Below, piece after piece: positions 18,307-26,280 of a stretch of 64,000 nt of DNA (its first letter is position 1; each line of letters opens with the position of its first letter). The DNA is from an uncultured Acetatifactor sp. GTDB lineage: Bacteria; Bacillota; Clostridia; Lachnospirales; Lachnospiraceae. Position numbers and translations under genes: made by a program. The notes beneath the pieces were generated by a model that ran no database searches, was not told where the DNA came from, and saw nothing but the letters and a program-made list of their open reading frames with translations. The stretch spans positions 1 to 64,000 of the forward strand of contig CAJUFB010000018.1 in NCBI GenBank assembly GCA_910585805.1, given 5' to 3'.

Positions 18307-18939
18307 TCAAAGGAGAAGCTGTACGGCTCCCAGGCCGATCAGCAGAAGCCCGGAAAGCGGTTCCGCTGCGCATCCCGCAACCTGCAGCCAGCGGCTGCAG
18401 CCCAGGCGGTTCCCGGAAAACAGGAACAGCACCGAGCAGATAAAGGTGCTGGCAGCGGCGGGAGCCAATGGAAGCCCTGCAAGACTGGCGCTGAAACCTG
18501 CGCTGAGATTATTTACGGAAAGCGTCAGACTTAAGGAAAGCACCTCCGTTAGCTTCAGGAATGAGACCGGTTCCGGGAATGGAACGGAGGCCTGATAAAG
18601 CGCCGCGCTTCCGGGATCGTCCCTTTGGGCAGTCTGAAAGTCATTTGGGATCGCCCTGGTATGCAGGCTTTGCCAGTGTTCCCTCATCCATTTGACAATA
18701 TAATAGAGCCCCAGAAAGATCAAAACCAGGCTTCCGGCATACGCGCCGATCATACTGGGGAGGACAGCTGCCAGATGCTGCCCCAGCCCGACGGAGAGAC
18801 AGGTTCCCAGAAGCGTGACCAGGCTGATCGCCAGATTCTGCCAGAGGCGGATACGGACCCGGCGGATGCCGTAGCTGATCCCTACCAGCAGGGCATCCAG
18901 GCTGGCTGAAACACCGAACAGGAGAGCAATGGTAAACAT
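18307..18939 (-). CDS. ytaF: Sporulation membrane protein YtaF (MntP-like fold)
   Basis: About 210-residue membrane protein with six predicted helices in two halves. The motif FGVSASLDALLVGISYGIRRVRI near the N-terminus and its counterpart SLTLSVNNLSAGFSASLAGL in the second half match YtaF, a relative of the manganese exporter MntP found in spore formers. Start 18939 is chosen because AGGAG lies 7 bases upstream. The frame opens further upstream at 18969 without such a site. It lies upstream of the GerA-like gene on the same strand, which fits a sporulation context. Confidence 0.85.
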   Translation of the reverse strand: MFTIALLFGVSASLDALLVGISYGIRRVRIRLWQNLAISLVTLLGTCLSVGLGQHLAAVLPSMIGAYAGSLVLIFLGLYYIVKWMREHWQSLHTRAIPNDFQTAQRDDPGSAALYQASVPFPEPVSFLKLTEVLSLSLTLSVNNLSAGFSASLAGLPLAPAAASTFICSVLFLFSGNRLGCSRWLQVAGCAAEPLSGLLLIGLGAVQLLL

Positions 18940-19182
18940 GGAAATTCTCCTGTAAATATTAATATCCATTTACTATATTCTGAAAACGCGGAAAGAGTGT
19001 TGCTTTTTGCGGAAGGTCTGGTATACTGGTCAGGTATGGGGAATTCAGGCAAAGGACTGAAATTCATTTGGGGGCGGAATAACTGACGGAAAACGATAAG
19101 TCTGAGTTGCTGTGGGACAATTCCTAAAGTCTGGATACATAAGACAGAACGGTAATAAATATATGCAGGGAGGTGCGGTAGC

Positions 19183-19743
19183 ATGACGGAAGAAATGACG
19201 ATAATCAGCGGAGAAGCATACAGCGCGGCTAAGGAGCTGTTGGAGGCGGCGGCCCTGAAAGAGGGCGATATCCTGGTGGTGGGATGTTCCACCAGCGAGG
19301 TGGCCGGAGCGAGCATCGGAAGCTATTCCAGCCCGGAACTGGCGGAGGTGGTATTCGGAAGCATTTATCAGGCGACACAGGAAGCGGGAGTCTGGCTGGC
19401 AGCTCAGTGCTGTGAACATCTGAACCGGGCGCTTATCCTGGAAAAAGAGGCTGCGGTGCGCTACGGGTATGAGGCGGTGAATGTAATACCCCAGCCCAAG
19501 GCGGGAGGTTCTTATGCAGCGGCTGCTTACAAGGCCTTTGAGCATCCTGTGGCAGTGGAGCATATCAGGGCCCATGCCGGAATGGATATCGGGGATACGC
19601 TGATCGGAATGCATCTGAAGGATGTGGCGGTACCGGTACGGATCCGGACAAAAGAGATTGGCGACGCTCATGTAGTCTGCGCCCGGACAAGGCCCAAATT
19701 TATCGGAGGCATCCGTGCCGTATATGATGAAAACGATATGTAA
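19183..19743 (+). CDS. ywlG: YwlG/TIGR01440-family protein
   Basis: 186-residue soluble protein of the conserved TIGR01440 (DUF436) family. Characteristic stretches are ILVVGCSTSEVAGASIGSYSS (residues 27-47), QCCEHLNRALILE near 87, and HAGMDIGDTLIGMHLKDVAVPVR near 128. The function is not established. GGGAGGTG lies about 9 bases before the ATG. The gene is monocistronic, ending at a shared terminator that faces murG. Confidence 0.9.
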   Translation: MTEEMTIISGEAYSAAKELLEAAALKEGDILVVGCSTSEVAGASIGSYSSPELAEVVFGSIYQATQEAGVWLAAQCCEHLNRALILEKEAAVRYGYEAVNVIPQPKAGGSYAAAAYKAFEHPVAVEHIRAHAGMDIGDTLIGMHLKDVAVPVRIRTKEIGDAHVVCARTRPKFIGGIRAVYDENDM

Positions 19744-19785
19744 AAAAATCCCCATGCGTGGCGGTCTGGCCATACATGGGGATTT
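19742..19785. terminator. Terminator between ywlG-like gene and murG
   Basis: 11-base perfect stem AAATCCCCATG / CATGGGGATTT. The T-run is better on the minus strand (seven T), so it probably serves murG most and may act in both directions. Confidence 0.75.
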
Positions 19786-19900
19786 ATGATTGCAGGGGCA
19801 CACGGAGGTGGTTGTCAGCGGAACTGACAGATGCCCCCTCTTGTAAGCAGTTTTTATCCGCTGCCCAAAACAGCGGCGGCATAAATGTATAACATGACTG

Positions 19901-20965
19901 TCAGGCAGTCACTTCCTGGATCAGTGACATGATCGTCTTAATAGAATCCATCTGTCCGCTGTCATTCATGGCGCTGCGGAAGGTTTGCCTGGAGAAATAG
20001 AGCTCATGTATTTTATCCACCAGCAGATCGGTGGTCAGGTCATCTTCATTGATGACAATGGAGAAACCCTGGGATTCAAAGGATTTTGCATTGAGCAGCT
20101 GGTCTCCCCGGCTGCTGGCGGCAGGCAGGGGGATCAGGATATTGGGCTTTTTCAATGCCAGAAGCTCACAGATGGCATTTGCGCCCGCGCGGGAGACCAC
20201 CACATCAGCCATGGCAAAGAGATCCTTCAGTTCAGCCTTGACATATTCGAACTGTTTATAGCCGGATGTATTCAGCAGCAGATTGTCTACCTTGTCCTTG
20301 CCGCACAGGTGCACGACCTGGAAATCTGTCAGCAGTTTTGAAAGGGCGTCCCGGACAGCCTTGTTGACAGCGGCCGCGCCCAGGCTTCCGCCGATCACCA
20401 TGATGACGGGTTTATTGGCGCTGAAGCCGCACATATTGAGGCCGGCCAGCTTATTCCCCTGGGCAAGCTCCGCGCGGATGGGGGAGCCTGTGAGGACAGC
20501 TTTTTCTGCCGGCAGCTGCTGCAACGTTTCCGGAAAATTGCAGCATACCTTTTTGGCCACAGGGATACAGATCTTGTTGGCAAGCCCCGGGGTCATATCG
20601 GACTCGTGGATAATGCAGGGAATCCCCAGGGATGCTCCGGCCCGGACGACAGGAACGGAGACAAAGCCTCCTTTTGAGAAGATGACATCCGGTCTGTAGC
20701 CTTTTAGAAAATTTTTTGCTTCCGAAAAGCCTTTTATCACACGAAAAGGATCCGTAAAATTCTTCAGATCCAGATACCGGCGGAATTTGCCGGTGGAGAT
20801 CCCCACATAGGGAATCTCGAAATCACCGATCAGGCGCTTCTCGATTCCGTCATAGGAACCTATATAAGTGACTTCAAAGCCGGCATCCCGCAGGGATGGA
20901 AGCAATGCGATATTAGGGGTAACGTGTCCGGCGCTGCCCCCGCCTGTCAATACGATTTTCTTCAT
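19901..20965 (-). CDS. murG: UDP-GlcNAc:MurNAc-pentapeptide-lipid GlcNAc transferase
   Basis: GT28 enzyme that adds GlcNAc to lipid I to give lipid II on the inner face of the membrane. The N-terminal loop TGGGSAGHVTPN (residues 6-17) is diagnostic. GGFVSVPVVRAG near 100, GGSLGAAAVNKAV near 190 and SRAGANAICELLALKKPNILIPLP near 255 complete the family pattern. The length of about 354 residues is normal. Here it stands outside a dcw cluster, 19 bases after a TSCPD protein gene on the same strand, so the two are likely cotranscribed. Confidence 0.97.
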   Translation of the reverse strand: MKKIVLTGGGSAGHVTPNIALLPSLRDAGFEVTYIGSYDGIEKRLIGDFEIPYVGISTGKFRRYLDLKNFTDPFRVIKGFSEAKNFLKGYRPDVIFSKGGFVSVPVVRAGASLGIPCIIHESDMTPGLANKICIPVAKKVCCNFPETLQQLPAEKAVLTGSPIRAELAQGNKLAGLNMCGFSANKPVIMVIGGSLGAAAVNKAVRDALSKLLTDFQVVHLCGKDKVDNLLLNTSGYKQFEYVKAELKDLFAMADVVVSRAGANAICELLALKKPNILIPLPAASSRGDQLLNAKSFESQGFSIVINEDDLTTDLLVDKIHELYFSRQTFRSAMNDSGQMDSIKTIMSLIQEVTA

Positions 20966-20984
20966 AGCCAAAGCCTTTCGGGGA

Positions 20985-21230
20985 TTAAAGCATTTTTTCG
21001 AGAGCCAACGCCAGCTGATCCGGACAGGAGGTGGGTTTTGCTCCGCACTTAATGCCTTTTAATCTGGAAATGGCCTCTTCCGGTTTCATCCCCTTCACCA
21101 GCGCGCTGACGCCCTGGAGGTTACCGTGGCAGCCGCCTGTAAACTTTACGGAATCAATCACACCGTCCTTTAACTGGATGTCGATCTCTCTTGAACAGGT
21201 GCCCTGGGTTGTATATTTCAGTGAATCCAT
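20985..21230 (-). CDS. TSCPD-domain protein (TIGR03905-like)
   Basis: 81-residue protein with GTCSREIDIQLKDGVIDSVKFTGGCHGNLQG and the C-terminal CGAKPTSCPDQLA motif that names the TSCPD domain. Related domains occur at the end of some vitamin B12-dependent ribonucleotide reductases. The stand-alone form is uncharacterised. Conserved Cys residues suggest metal or redox chemistry. The start is placed at 21230, where AAGGAG is 9 bases upstream. The longer frame to 21329 has no ribosome site. Confidence 0.85.
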   Translation of the reverse strand: MDSLKYTTQGTCSREIDIQLKDGVIDSVKFTGGCHGNLQGVSALVKGMKPEEAISRLKGIKCGAKPTSCPDQLALALEKML

Positions 21231-21598
21231 GGTATGCATCTCCTTTTGCTTTTGCGGTACAGGAAACATTCCAGGATCCCGTACACAGATATCACTATAT
21301 ATTCTAACAGATTTTTCCAGATTCTGCAATCGGCAGGATAAATTTTATTTAACCTTTATTTTATGGCTTTATAATACGGGAATTGTAGCTTTCTGTCGGA
21401 AAAGGAAAGAAAAATGCGATGGAAAATCCTGTAAAGTCCGGATATTTTACGCTATACTGGTCTCATGGGACAGGCAAAGGCGTAACGGAGTTCGCAGGAT
21501 CCGCTGTCAGCCGGCCGTCTGCCAGAACTGCTGTATATACAAAACATAAAATGCGCTTTGCGACATAATAATGCTTGCAAAATGAGAGGAGGCTCAAT
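21231..21598. other. Intergenic region, no gene seen
   Basis: About 370 bases between divergent genes. A weak plus-strand promoter (TGTAAA, 17 bases, TATACT near 21432-21460) could serve the membrane protein gene at 21599. Otherwise nothing recognised. Confidence 0.4.
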
Positions 21599-22903
21599 AT
21601 GTTTCGTGTATTTCAGGAAGAAAAGCTGATTACGATCTGCATGTTTGCCTTTCTGGGAAGCAGTATCCTGTTACGGGTGTTTCTGGGTCTGCTTTACAGA
21701 AATATGATAAAGGAAGCCGACAATATGGCTTCTACAAGGAACCGGCTGCTGAAGCAATGCAAGACAAAATTTGCCAGCTGTTACCAGCTGGCAAACGGTG
21801 TGGCTAATATTCCCGTCTTTGTGGACAAGTTCCTGAACCGGATGACATTGGGACGTCTGTCTTTTGAAACGATATACCATCTGTCGGGGCAGTTGATGCT
21901 TCTGTCGGTGGTATTCTCGGGAATCGGTGTGTGCAAAAGCATTATAGGAGGACGGACTGTGGGAGAGGTGCTGCCCTTTTATATTGTAAGCTTTTTCGGG
22001 CTGTATTTGTTTTTCAGCGTGTCTACAGTGGTGGATGTGCGGGGAAAAAAGCGGATGCTTAAGATCAATCTGGTAGATTACCTGGAAAATCATCTGTCCC
22101 CGAGGATAGAAGTCACCAGGCAGGATATGGAGATGCTGTACGGCGAAGCCGCTTTCGAGGAAAAGCAGATGCCTTACGGACGTATACAGGGCGGCAGAAA
22201 AGAGAAGGGAAGGAGCAGGAGAAACAAAAAAAACGCTCAGGCGAAGCCGGAGAAAAGGCGTACTGTGGAGCTGATGCCAATCGAAAGCCGTATGGCGGCA
22301 GGCGGGGATATGTATCAGGAAGTAACCAGGGCAGAGCAGGTATACCCGGCTGCGCGGCAGGAGATGTGGGCAGGAGGCGCACAGCAGATGAGGCAGGTCT
22401 CCCGGACGGAGGAGGAGACGTCGGGGCTGCAGAGCTCCCGGGCGGATGGCGCCGGACAGTCGGAAAGTACGTCGGGGACGGAGAGGGAGCAGAAAAAGGC
22501 GCGGCTGTGGAATACGGAGGATGAGCAGAGGAAGGCGCGGCTGTGGGATACGGAGGATGAGCAGAGGAAGGCGCAGGCTGAAAAGGAGGAACGCGGGACA
22601 GAGCAGATGTCCGGGGCGGGAAACAGCCGGAAAGAGGACTGGCTGCAGACAGAAGATCCGTTTTGTACGGAACAGGGACAGCGCACCTTGGAAGGCGCGG
22701 GGACGGAACAGGGACAGCGCACCTTGGAAGGCGCGGGGACGGAACAGGGACAGCGCACCTTGGAAGGCGCATGGTCAGAGCAGGGGCAGCAGGCGTCTCA
22801 AATGGCATCGGTTTTCCGAGCAGGGGACGAGGCTCAGGAGGATTCCGCAGCAGTGACGGAGGAAGAACTGGAGGCTTTGCTGAAAGAATTTTTAACGACC
22901 TGA
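21599..22903 (+). CDS. Membrane protein with repeat-rich charged tail, unknown function
   Basis: 434 residues when started at 21599, where AGGAGG lies 7 bases upstream. It has an N-terminal membrane helix (about 10-30), a basic soluble stretch, two further helices (about 95-150), then a long hydrophilic tail of about 270 residues rich in Glu, Gln, Arg and Gly. The tail holds two kinds of exact 12-residue repeats (KARLWxTEDEQR twice and GTEQGQRTLEGA three times). I do not recognise a family beyond conserved-looking membrane proteins of Clostridia. Monocistronic. Confidence 0.75.
   Translation: MFRVFQEEKLITICMFAFLGSSILLRVFLGLLYRNMIKEADNMASTRNRLLKQCKTKFASCYQLANGVANIPVFVDKFLNRMTLGRLSFETIYHLSGQLMLLSVVFSGIGVCKSIIGGRTVGEVLPFYIVSFFGLYLFFSVSTVVDVRGKKRMLKINLVDYLENHLSPRIEVTRQDMEMLYGEAAFEEKQMPYGRIQGGRKEKGRSRRNKKNAQAKPEKRRTVELMPIESRMAAGGDMYQEVTRAEQVYPAARQEMWAGGAQQMRQVSRTEEETSGLQSSRADGAGQSESTSGTEREQKKARLWNTEDEQRKARLWDTEDEQRKAQAEKEERGTEQMSGAGNSRKEDWLQTEDPFCTEQGQRTLEGAGTEQGQRTLEGAGTEQGQRTLEGAWSEQGQQASQMASVFRAGDEAQEDSAAVTEEELEALLKEFLTT
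22496..22567 (+). repeat. Two tandem 36-base coding repeats
   Basis: Units at 22496-22531 and 22532-22567 differ at one base. They encode KARLWNTEDEQR and KARLWDTEDEQR. Confidence 0.9.
22667..22774 (+). repeat. Three tandem 36-base coding repeats
   Basis: Units start at 22667, 22703 and 22739. The first two are identical and the third differs near its end. Each encodes the frame of TEQGQRTLEGAG. High identity suggests recent slippage or expansion. Confidence 0.92.
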
Positions 22904-23011
22904 ACTGCCTGAATTCCAATCTGGCGCCCCTGGTTTCCGCTCCGCTTCCCTGGCGCCGATTTTTGGAGAAGCCAGGGAGAAAATACGGAAAGGAAAAAGC
23001 AAAGAGATATG

Positions 23012-23041
23012 TTGACATTACTAAGGAAGAGGGTGTAAACT
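23012..23041 (+). promoter_or_regulatory. Sigma-A-type promoter of a candidate sRNA
   Basis: Perfect TTGACA (23012-23017), 18-base spacer, TAAACT (23036-23041). No open reading frame follows before a terminator. Confidence 0.65.
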
Positions 23042-23047
23042 GTTGGT

Positions 23048-23213
23048 AATGCAAGGCGCAGACGCCCCCCTGGTCAGTGCGCTGAAGGTGGAACCAGCGA
23101 GTGAACTTACATATAATCAGGGACATGGCGGGCTTGTGGCGAATGGCTGAGAAATAGCGTATAACAACACGGAAAGGCATCACAGAGTAAAAAAGCGTGG
23201 TGCTTTTTTGTTT
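23048..23213 (+). ncRNA. Candidate structured small RNA, unassigned
   Basis: About 166 bases between a good promoter and an intrinsic terminator, with no convincing reading frame. It can form GGCG-CAGA-CGCC at 23055-23066, and a larger hairpin closed by CTGGT/ACCAG (23070-23097) that contains CAG-TGCG-CTG. It is more GC-rich than the genes downstream. I tried to match 6S, SRP, RNase P, tmRNA and common riboswitch cores and found none. It could be a trans-acting sRNA or a leader of the regulator gene 55 bases downstream. Confidence 0.5.
23177..23213 (+). terminator. Intrinsic terminator of the candidate sRNA
   Basis: Stem GCATCAC / GTGGTGC (one G-U pair) followed by six T. It lies before the regulator gene start at 23269. 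Confidence 0.7.
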
Positions 23214-23268
23214 TGCAGAATTGTGTTAAACATGAGGCCCGCTTATTTTTTACGGAGGGATGAAGGGA

Positions 23269-25227
23269 ATGGAGCATATCAATGAACAGGAATTGATACT
23301 GAAATATAATAGGGTATACGGTCAGGTAATCCGTCAGGAGAGACGAAAACGAAAATTGTCGCTGGAGGAACTGTCCTCCGGAATCCTGAGTCGGACAGCA
23401 TTGGAAAAGGTGGAAAAGGGCAAAACCCAGTGGACAAAACTGACGGGAGATACCCTGATGCTGCGGATGGGAGTGCTGCCGGAATATTTTGAGTCTCTGT
23501 CTTCCGGTGAGGAACTGGACCGATGGCGGATGCGGGAGGATATCTGCCTGCTGGTGCCGGGTAAACCGGAAGCTGCAGAGGAGAAGCTGAAGGAATACCG
23601 GGAAAAATATATAAAACGGGAACCTCTGGAAGAACAGTTTCTGCTGAAAGCGGAGGTTATACTGATGCTGTCACATGTGGAGGCAAAATTGAGGAGCGCA
23701 TTGTATCAGGGACAGAAGACTCAGGAACAGGCACATATAAAAAACGAAGCGGCGGCTATTTTGGACAAGGCCAGACAGGCAGCGGACTGTACCATTCAGG
23801 GAGACTGGGAGCAGTATCTGGCAAAACGTTGGCTGTCTCCCGGAGAACTGGAGGCTGTACTGCTGGTCAGCGCCGCACTGTTTCTGGACGGCAGCGAAGA
23901 CAGGGCATGGGCGCTCTGGCAGTCCGTGTGGGAATATCCCCAGGCGAACAATTGGAAGGAACGTGCAATGGTAATGATTCTGCCCCAGGCGGCAGCCCTG
24001 GGGATCCGGCAGGCCTGTGCATCCGGAAAGCCTGCGGGTTCCCCGGTCATGCCGGGGCTGCCCGGGGAAAGCATAGGGAGCCGGGGACGGGAAGCATTGG
24101 AAATGCTGCGCCGAAACGGCTGCCACTGCTATGTATTGCCGCTGTTGGATGCCTTGTGCGGGTTGGATGCAATGGCTTTCGGGATGCAGGGTTATCTGGA
24201 ACAGGTCAGGGAATTTCGGGATATGTTCCGGATAGTTTATGAATGGTTCGGTTATCCTGGGTACCGGATATGGCAGGGGATTTCCGTTGACAATACCAGG
24301 GATGTGGGGACTGTCCTGAAAATGCTCAGGAAATTCTATGGGATATCCAGGGAGAATGCGGTATTTGACGGAAATGAACTGGTAGTCACACCCCGGCAGT
24401 TGGAAAAAATAGAGAAGGGAATCCATAAGCCTTCTTATGAAAATTACAACAGGCTGGCAAAGCAGTACGGGAAGTACGGGGGATGGAATATGCCGCTGTT
24501 GGAGACGGATTCCGCAGAAATCCTGGCATTGCGGCAGCGGATCAGCACCCTTTTGGAATATAATAAATGGGAACAGGCAGAATGGGAGATCCGCAGATTC
24601 CGCAGCATGGTTAATCCGGCATACCCCAGGGTAAAACAGGAACTGCTGTTTTTTGACGCTATCCTGAAGCAGAAAAAGGAAGGTGCTTTGCAGGAAAGCC
24701 TGGAAATGATGTTGGAGGCGCTGCACTGTACGGTTCCGGACTTTGAAGGCGGGGATATGAAGTGGTGGGTTTACCAGCGGGAAGAAATTATGATTGCCAG
24801 TAATATTGGGAGCCTATATCGTAGACTTGGAAACATGGATGCAGCAAAAGAATGGCTTGAGGCAGTACTTTCTTCGCTTGAAGAAAATTCATTGAGGACA
24901 GGGATTTGCAATTATGGTTATGATGTTGTAGCAGAGAGTTATGATAATTATCTGGGGGATATCTTTTGTTTTGACCGTGCTGTTGAAATTAGTGAAAATA
25001 CTGTTTTAAAAGATCTATTATATTTCAGGATAAACGGTATTCAAAGGCTATTCTATCATATTGCATGGAACGTTCACGAAGCTGTTATTGAAAAGCCGGA
25101 AGAATATGAACTCTTCCGGCAAAAACGGAGAAAAGCTTTTCAAATAAGTAATGTATTAGCGGAATTCATGTTTGACACTCATTTAAAAGCTTTTTTGAAA
25201 AGCCAAGAAACAGAATATTTGTCCTGA
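23269..25227 (+). CDS. Large HTH regulator with TPR-like C-terminus, RRNPP-type
   Basis: About 652 residues. The N-terminal XRE-type HTH (residues about 10-70) includes GQVIRQERRKRKLSLEELSSGILSRTALEKVEKGK. A second HTH-like stretch near 345-400 reads LRKFYGISRENAVFDGNELVVTPRQLEKIEKGIHKPSYENYNRLAKQYGK. The rest is helical and TPR-like, as in peptide-sensing Rgg/PlcR-type regulators. The ATG at 23269 has GGAGG 10 bases upstream. The first ATG at 23260 is too close to it. From about 24,780 the DNA becomes clearly more AT-rich inside the gene. It faces a small secreted-peptide gene only 5 bases away, which suggests a regulator-signal pair (inference). Confidence 0.75.
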   Translation: MEHINEQELILKYNRVYGQVIRQERRKRKLSLEELSSGILSRTALEKVEKGKTQWTKLTGDTLMLRMGVLPEYFESLSSGEELDRWRMREDICLLVPGKPEAAEEKLKEYREKYIKREPLEEQFLLKAEVILMLSHVEAKLRSALYQGQKTQEQAHIKNEAAAILDKARQAADCTIQGDWEQYLAKRWLSPGELEAVLLVSAALFLDGSEDRAWALWQSVWEYPQANNWKERAMVMILPQAAALGIRQACASGKPAGSPVMPGLPGESIGSRGREALEMLRRNGCHCYVLPLLDALCGLDAMAFGMQGYLEQVREFRDMFRIVYEWFGYPGYRIWQGISVDNTRDVGTVLKMLRKFYGISRENAVFDGNELVVTPRQLEKIEKGIHKPSYENYNRLAKQYGKYGGWNMPLLETDSAEILALRQRISTLLEYNKWEQAEWEIRRFRSMVNPAYPRVKQELLFFDAILKQKKEGALQESLEMMLEALHCTVPDFEGGDMKWWVYQREEIMIASNIGSLYRRLGNMDAAKEWLEAVLSSLEENSLRTGICNYGYDVVAESYDNYLGDIFCFDRAVEISENTVLKDLLYFRINGIQRLFYHIAWNVHEAVIEKPEEYELFRQKRRKAFQISNVLAEFMFDTHLKAFLKSQETEYLS

Positions 25228-25232
25228 ATATT

Positions 25233-25451
25233 TTATTCTTCTATCTTAGTAGTTGTATCTTCTAAATTTGTCAAGGGATGGATTTCCTCTTCTCCATCTG
25301 TCCCCGGTGCTTCTTCCTCAACGGGGAGTTGCGGGAAAGCAGGATTCGGATTTTCCGGTGCTGTTCCCGGCGGAGTAAGCCCGCTTGACAATACAAATGT
25401 AAGGGCCAGGGTTGACAGTGCTGATATAAGACGTTGCTTTTTGTTTTGCAT
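25233..25451 (-). CDS. Small secreted peptide precursor, unknown
   Basis: 72 residues with a typical signal peptide (KKQR, then LISALSTLALTFVLSSG) and an acidic, Pro-rich mature part ending HPLTNLEDTTTKIEE. Start 25451 has AAGGAG 9 bases upstream. The ATG at 25457 is too close to it. A good minus-strand promoter lies at 25501-25529. It is convergent with the RRNPP-like regulator and divergent from the secreted-protein/ABC operon. It could be a pheromone precursor or an immunity/partner peptide. Both are inference. Confidence 0.65.
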   Translation of the reverse strand: MQNKKQRLISALSTLALTFVLSSGLTPPGTAPENPNPAFPQLPVEEEAPGTDGEEEIHPLTNLEDTTTKIEE

Positions 25452-25500
25452 AAGCATGTGCTCCTTTCTGTTTCTATAAAGCAGTATTGCTTTTACCTGT

Positions 25501-25529
25501 ATAGTACATTAGATTCAGGAAAAAGACAA
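25501..25529 (-). promoter_or_regulatory. Promoter of the small secreted peptide
   Basis: Minus strand -35 TTGTCT (25524-25529), 17-base spacer, -10 TACTAT (25501-25506). Confidence 0.55.
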
Positions 25530-25571
25530 TATGTCGAATTAGTTGAAAAAAATGAAACAAATTTGACATAT
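25529..25571. promoter_or_regulatory. Spaced operator-like dyad
   Basis: Arms ATATGTCGAATT (25529-25540) and AATTTGACATAT (25560-25571) are inverted copies with one mismatch, about 31 bases centre to centre, close to three helical turns. The left arm touches the peptide promoter and the right arm lies upstream of the plus-strand extended -10. A natural binding site for the nearby regulator. Confidence 0.55.
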
Positions 25572-25590
25572 AGCGTTCCTGGAGGAGCTG

Positions 25591-25599
25591 TGCTATCAT
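25591..25599 (+). promoter_or_regulatory. Extended -10 element of the secreted protein/ABC operon
   Basis: TGCTATCAT matches the extended -10 pattern TGnTATAAT at all but one base. There is no -35 at normal distance, consistent with an activator bound at the dyad upstream. Confidence 0.45.
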
Positions 25600-25638
25600 T
25601 AGTGCAGTTGATGCATCAGCAATAAGGAAGCGGCTGCA

Positions 25639-25671
25639 AATTACAGGAACCTGTTCGCAAATCCTGTAATT
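25639..25671 (+). other. Leader hairpin
   Basis: Perfect 10-base stem AATTACAGGA / TCCTGTAATT with a 13-base loop in the 5' leader of the secreted protein gene. No T-run follows, so a stability or translation role is more likely than termination. Confidence 0.55.
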
Positions 25672-25761
25672 GTAGGAAAATCACTGAAAAATGATATCGG
25701 TATTTTCGGCAATTCCTAAGAAACAAAAGAATGATACATAAACAAAAAAGGAGAATGAACT

Positions 25762-26175
25762 ATGTTCCAGAAAGCAAAAAAGGCTGCCCTTAGGGCGCTG
25801 GTGGTTCCGGCATGCCTGGCTACTTTGTCACTCACTGCCATGGCGGGAAACACTTATACGAGTTATGATACTACAGTCGGCAGATTTAATGGCAATGGCT
25901 ACAGCGGAACCCAGACAAAGGAGACCTCCGGCGCAAATGGCCGCATTAAATCAACGAGTGTGGGAGGAGGCTATTCCGTTGATGTAAGGATGCAGAAGTC
26001 CAATGGAAGCGCAAGCGGCGGATGGTATCGAAATCTTAAAAGCAGCACGGATACTGATTATAGTGTCGACGGCCATGTGGATCAGAAGCATGGCGATTCT
26101 GTCCGGCTACAGTTTTCCAATGATTTAACGACGAGCGTGGACGTGCAGGTGACAGGTACATGGATCAGCCAGTAA
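25762..26175 (+). CDS. Secreted Gly/Ser-rich beta-type protein, bacteriocin-like context
   Basis: 137 residues. Signal peptide of about 27 residues (basic start, ALVVPACLATLSLTAMA, then GNTY), mature part of about 109 residues rich in Gly, Ser, Thr and Asp with alternating patterns that suggest beta strands. It contains no Cys after the signal peptide. GGAG lies before the ATG. Downstream on the same strand are two membrane proteins and an ABC ATPase. This layout recalls lactococcin-972-like loci, but I cannot align the mature sequence with that family and do not claim it. Function unknown. Confidence 0.7.
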   Translation: MFQKAKKAALRALVVPACLATLSLTAMAGNTYTSYDTTVGRFNGNGYSGTQTKETSGANGRIKSTSVGGGYSVDVRMQKSNGSASGGWYRNLKSSTDTDYSVDGHVDQKHGDSVRLQFSNDLTTSVDVQVTGTWISQ

Positions 26176-26223
26176 AAAGGCTGACTCTTAAGGTCTTATA
26201 GCACTACGATATAATAATACATG

Positions 26224-26263
26224 GCTGCCGCATTAGAGATCCAGTGTTTTCTACTGCGGCAGC
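26224..26263 (+). other. Strong intercistronic hairpin
   Basis: Stem GCTGCCGCATTAG / CTACTGCGGCAGC with one mismatch and a 14-base loop, no T-run. It lies between the secreted protein gene and the first permease. Such a hairpin would allow much more mRNA of the first gene than of the transporter genes. Confidence 0.65.
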
Positions 26264-26280
26264 TTCAGTGTGAGGTTAGC

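Larger units (their letters stand above)
25452..25761. other. Divergent control region
   Basis: 310 bases with no gene. It holds the minus promoter of the peptide, a spaced dyad, an extended -10 for the plus operon and a leader hairpin, each listed separately. Confidence 0.65.

Noticed and set aside
23084..23098. T-box-like GGTGGAACC sequence in the candidate sRNA
   Set aside because: No stem I or specifier loop upstream, more than 80 bases separate it from the terminator, and the next gene is not an amino acid gene.
22113..23183. 356-residue minus-strand Pro/Ser/Arg-rich frame
   Set aside because: Shadow of the repeat-bearing membrane protein; its repeats are the reverse reading of the coding repeats.
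25762..26175. Lactococcin-972-family assignment of the secreted protein
   Set aside because: Only the gene layout is similar; the mature sequence lacks the motifs I know, so I left it unassigned.
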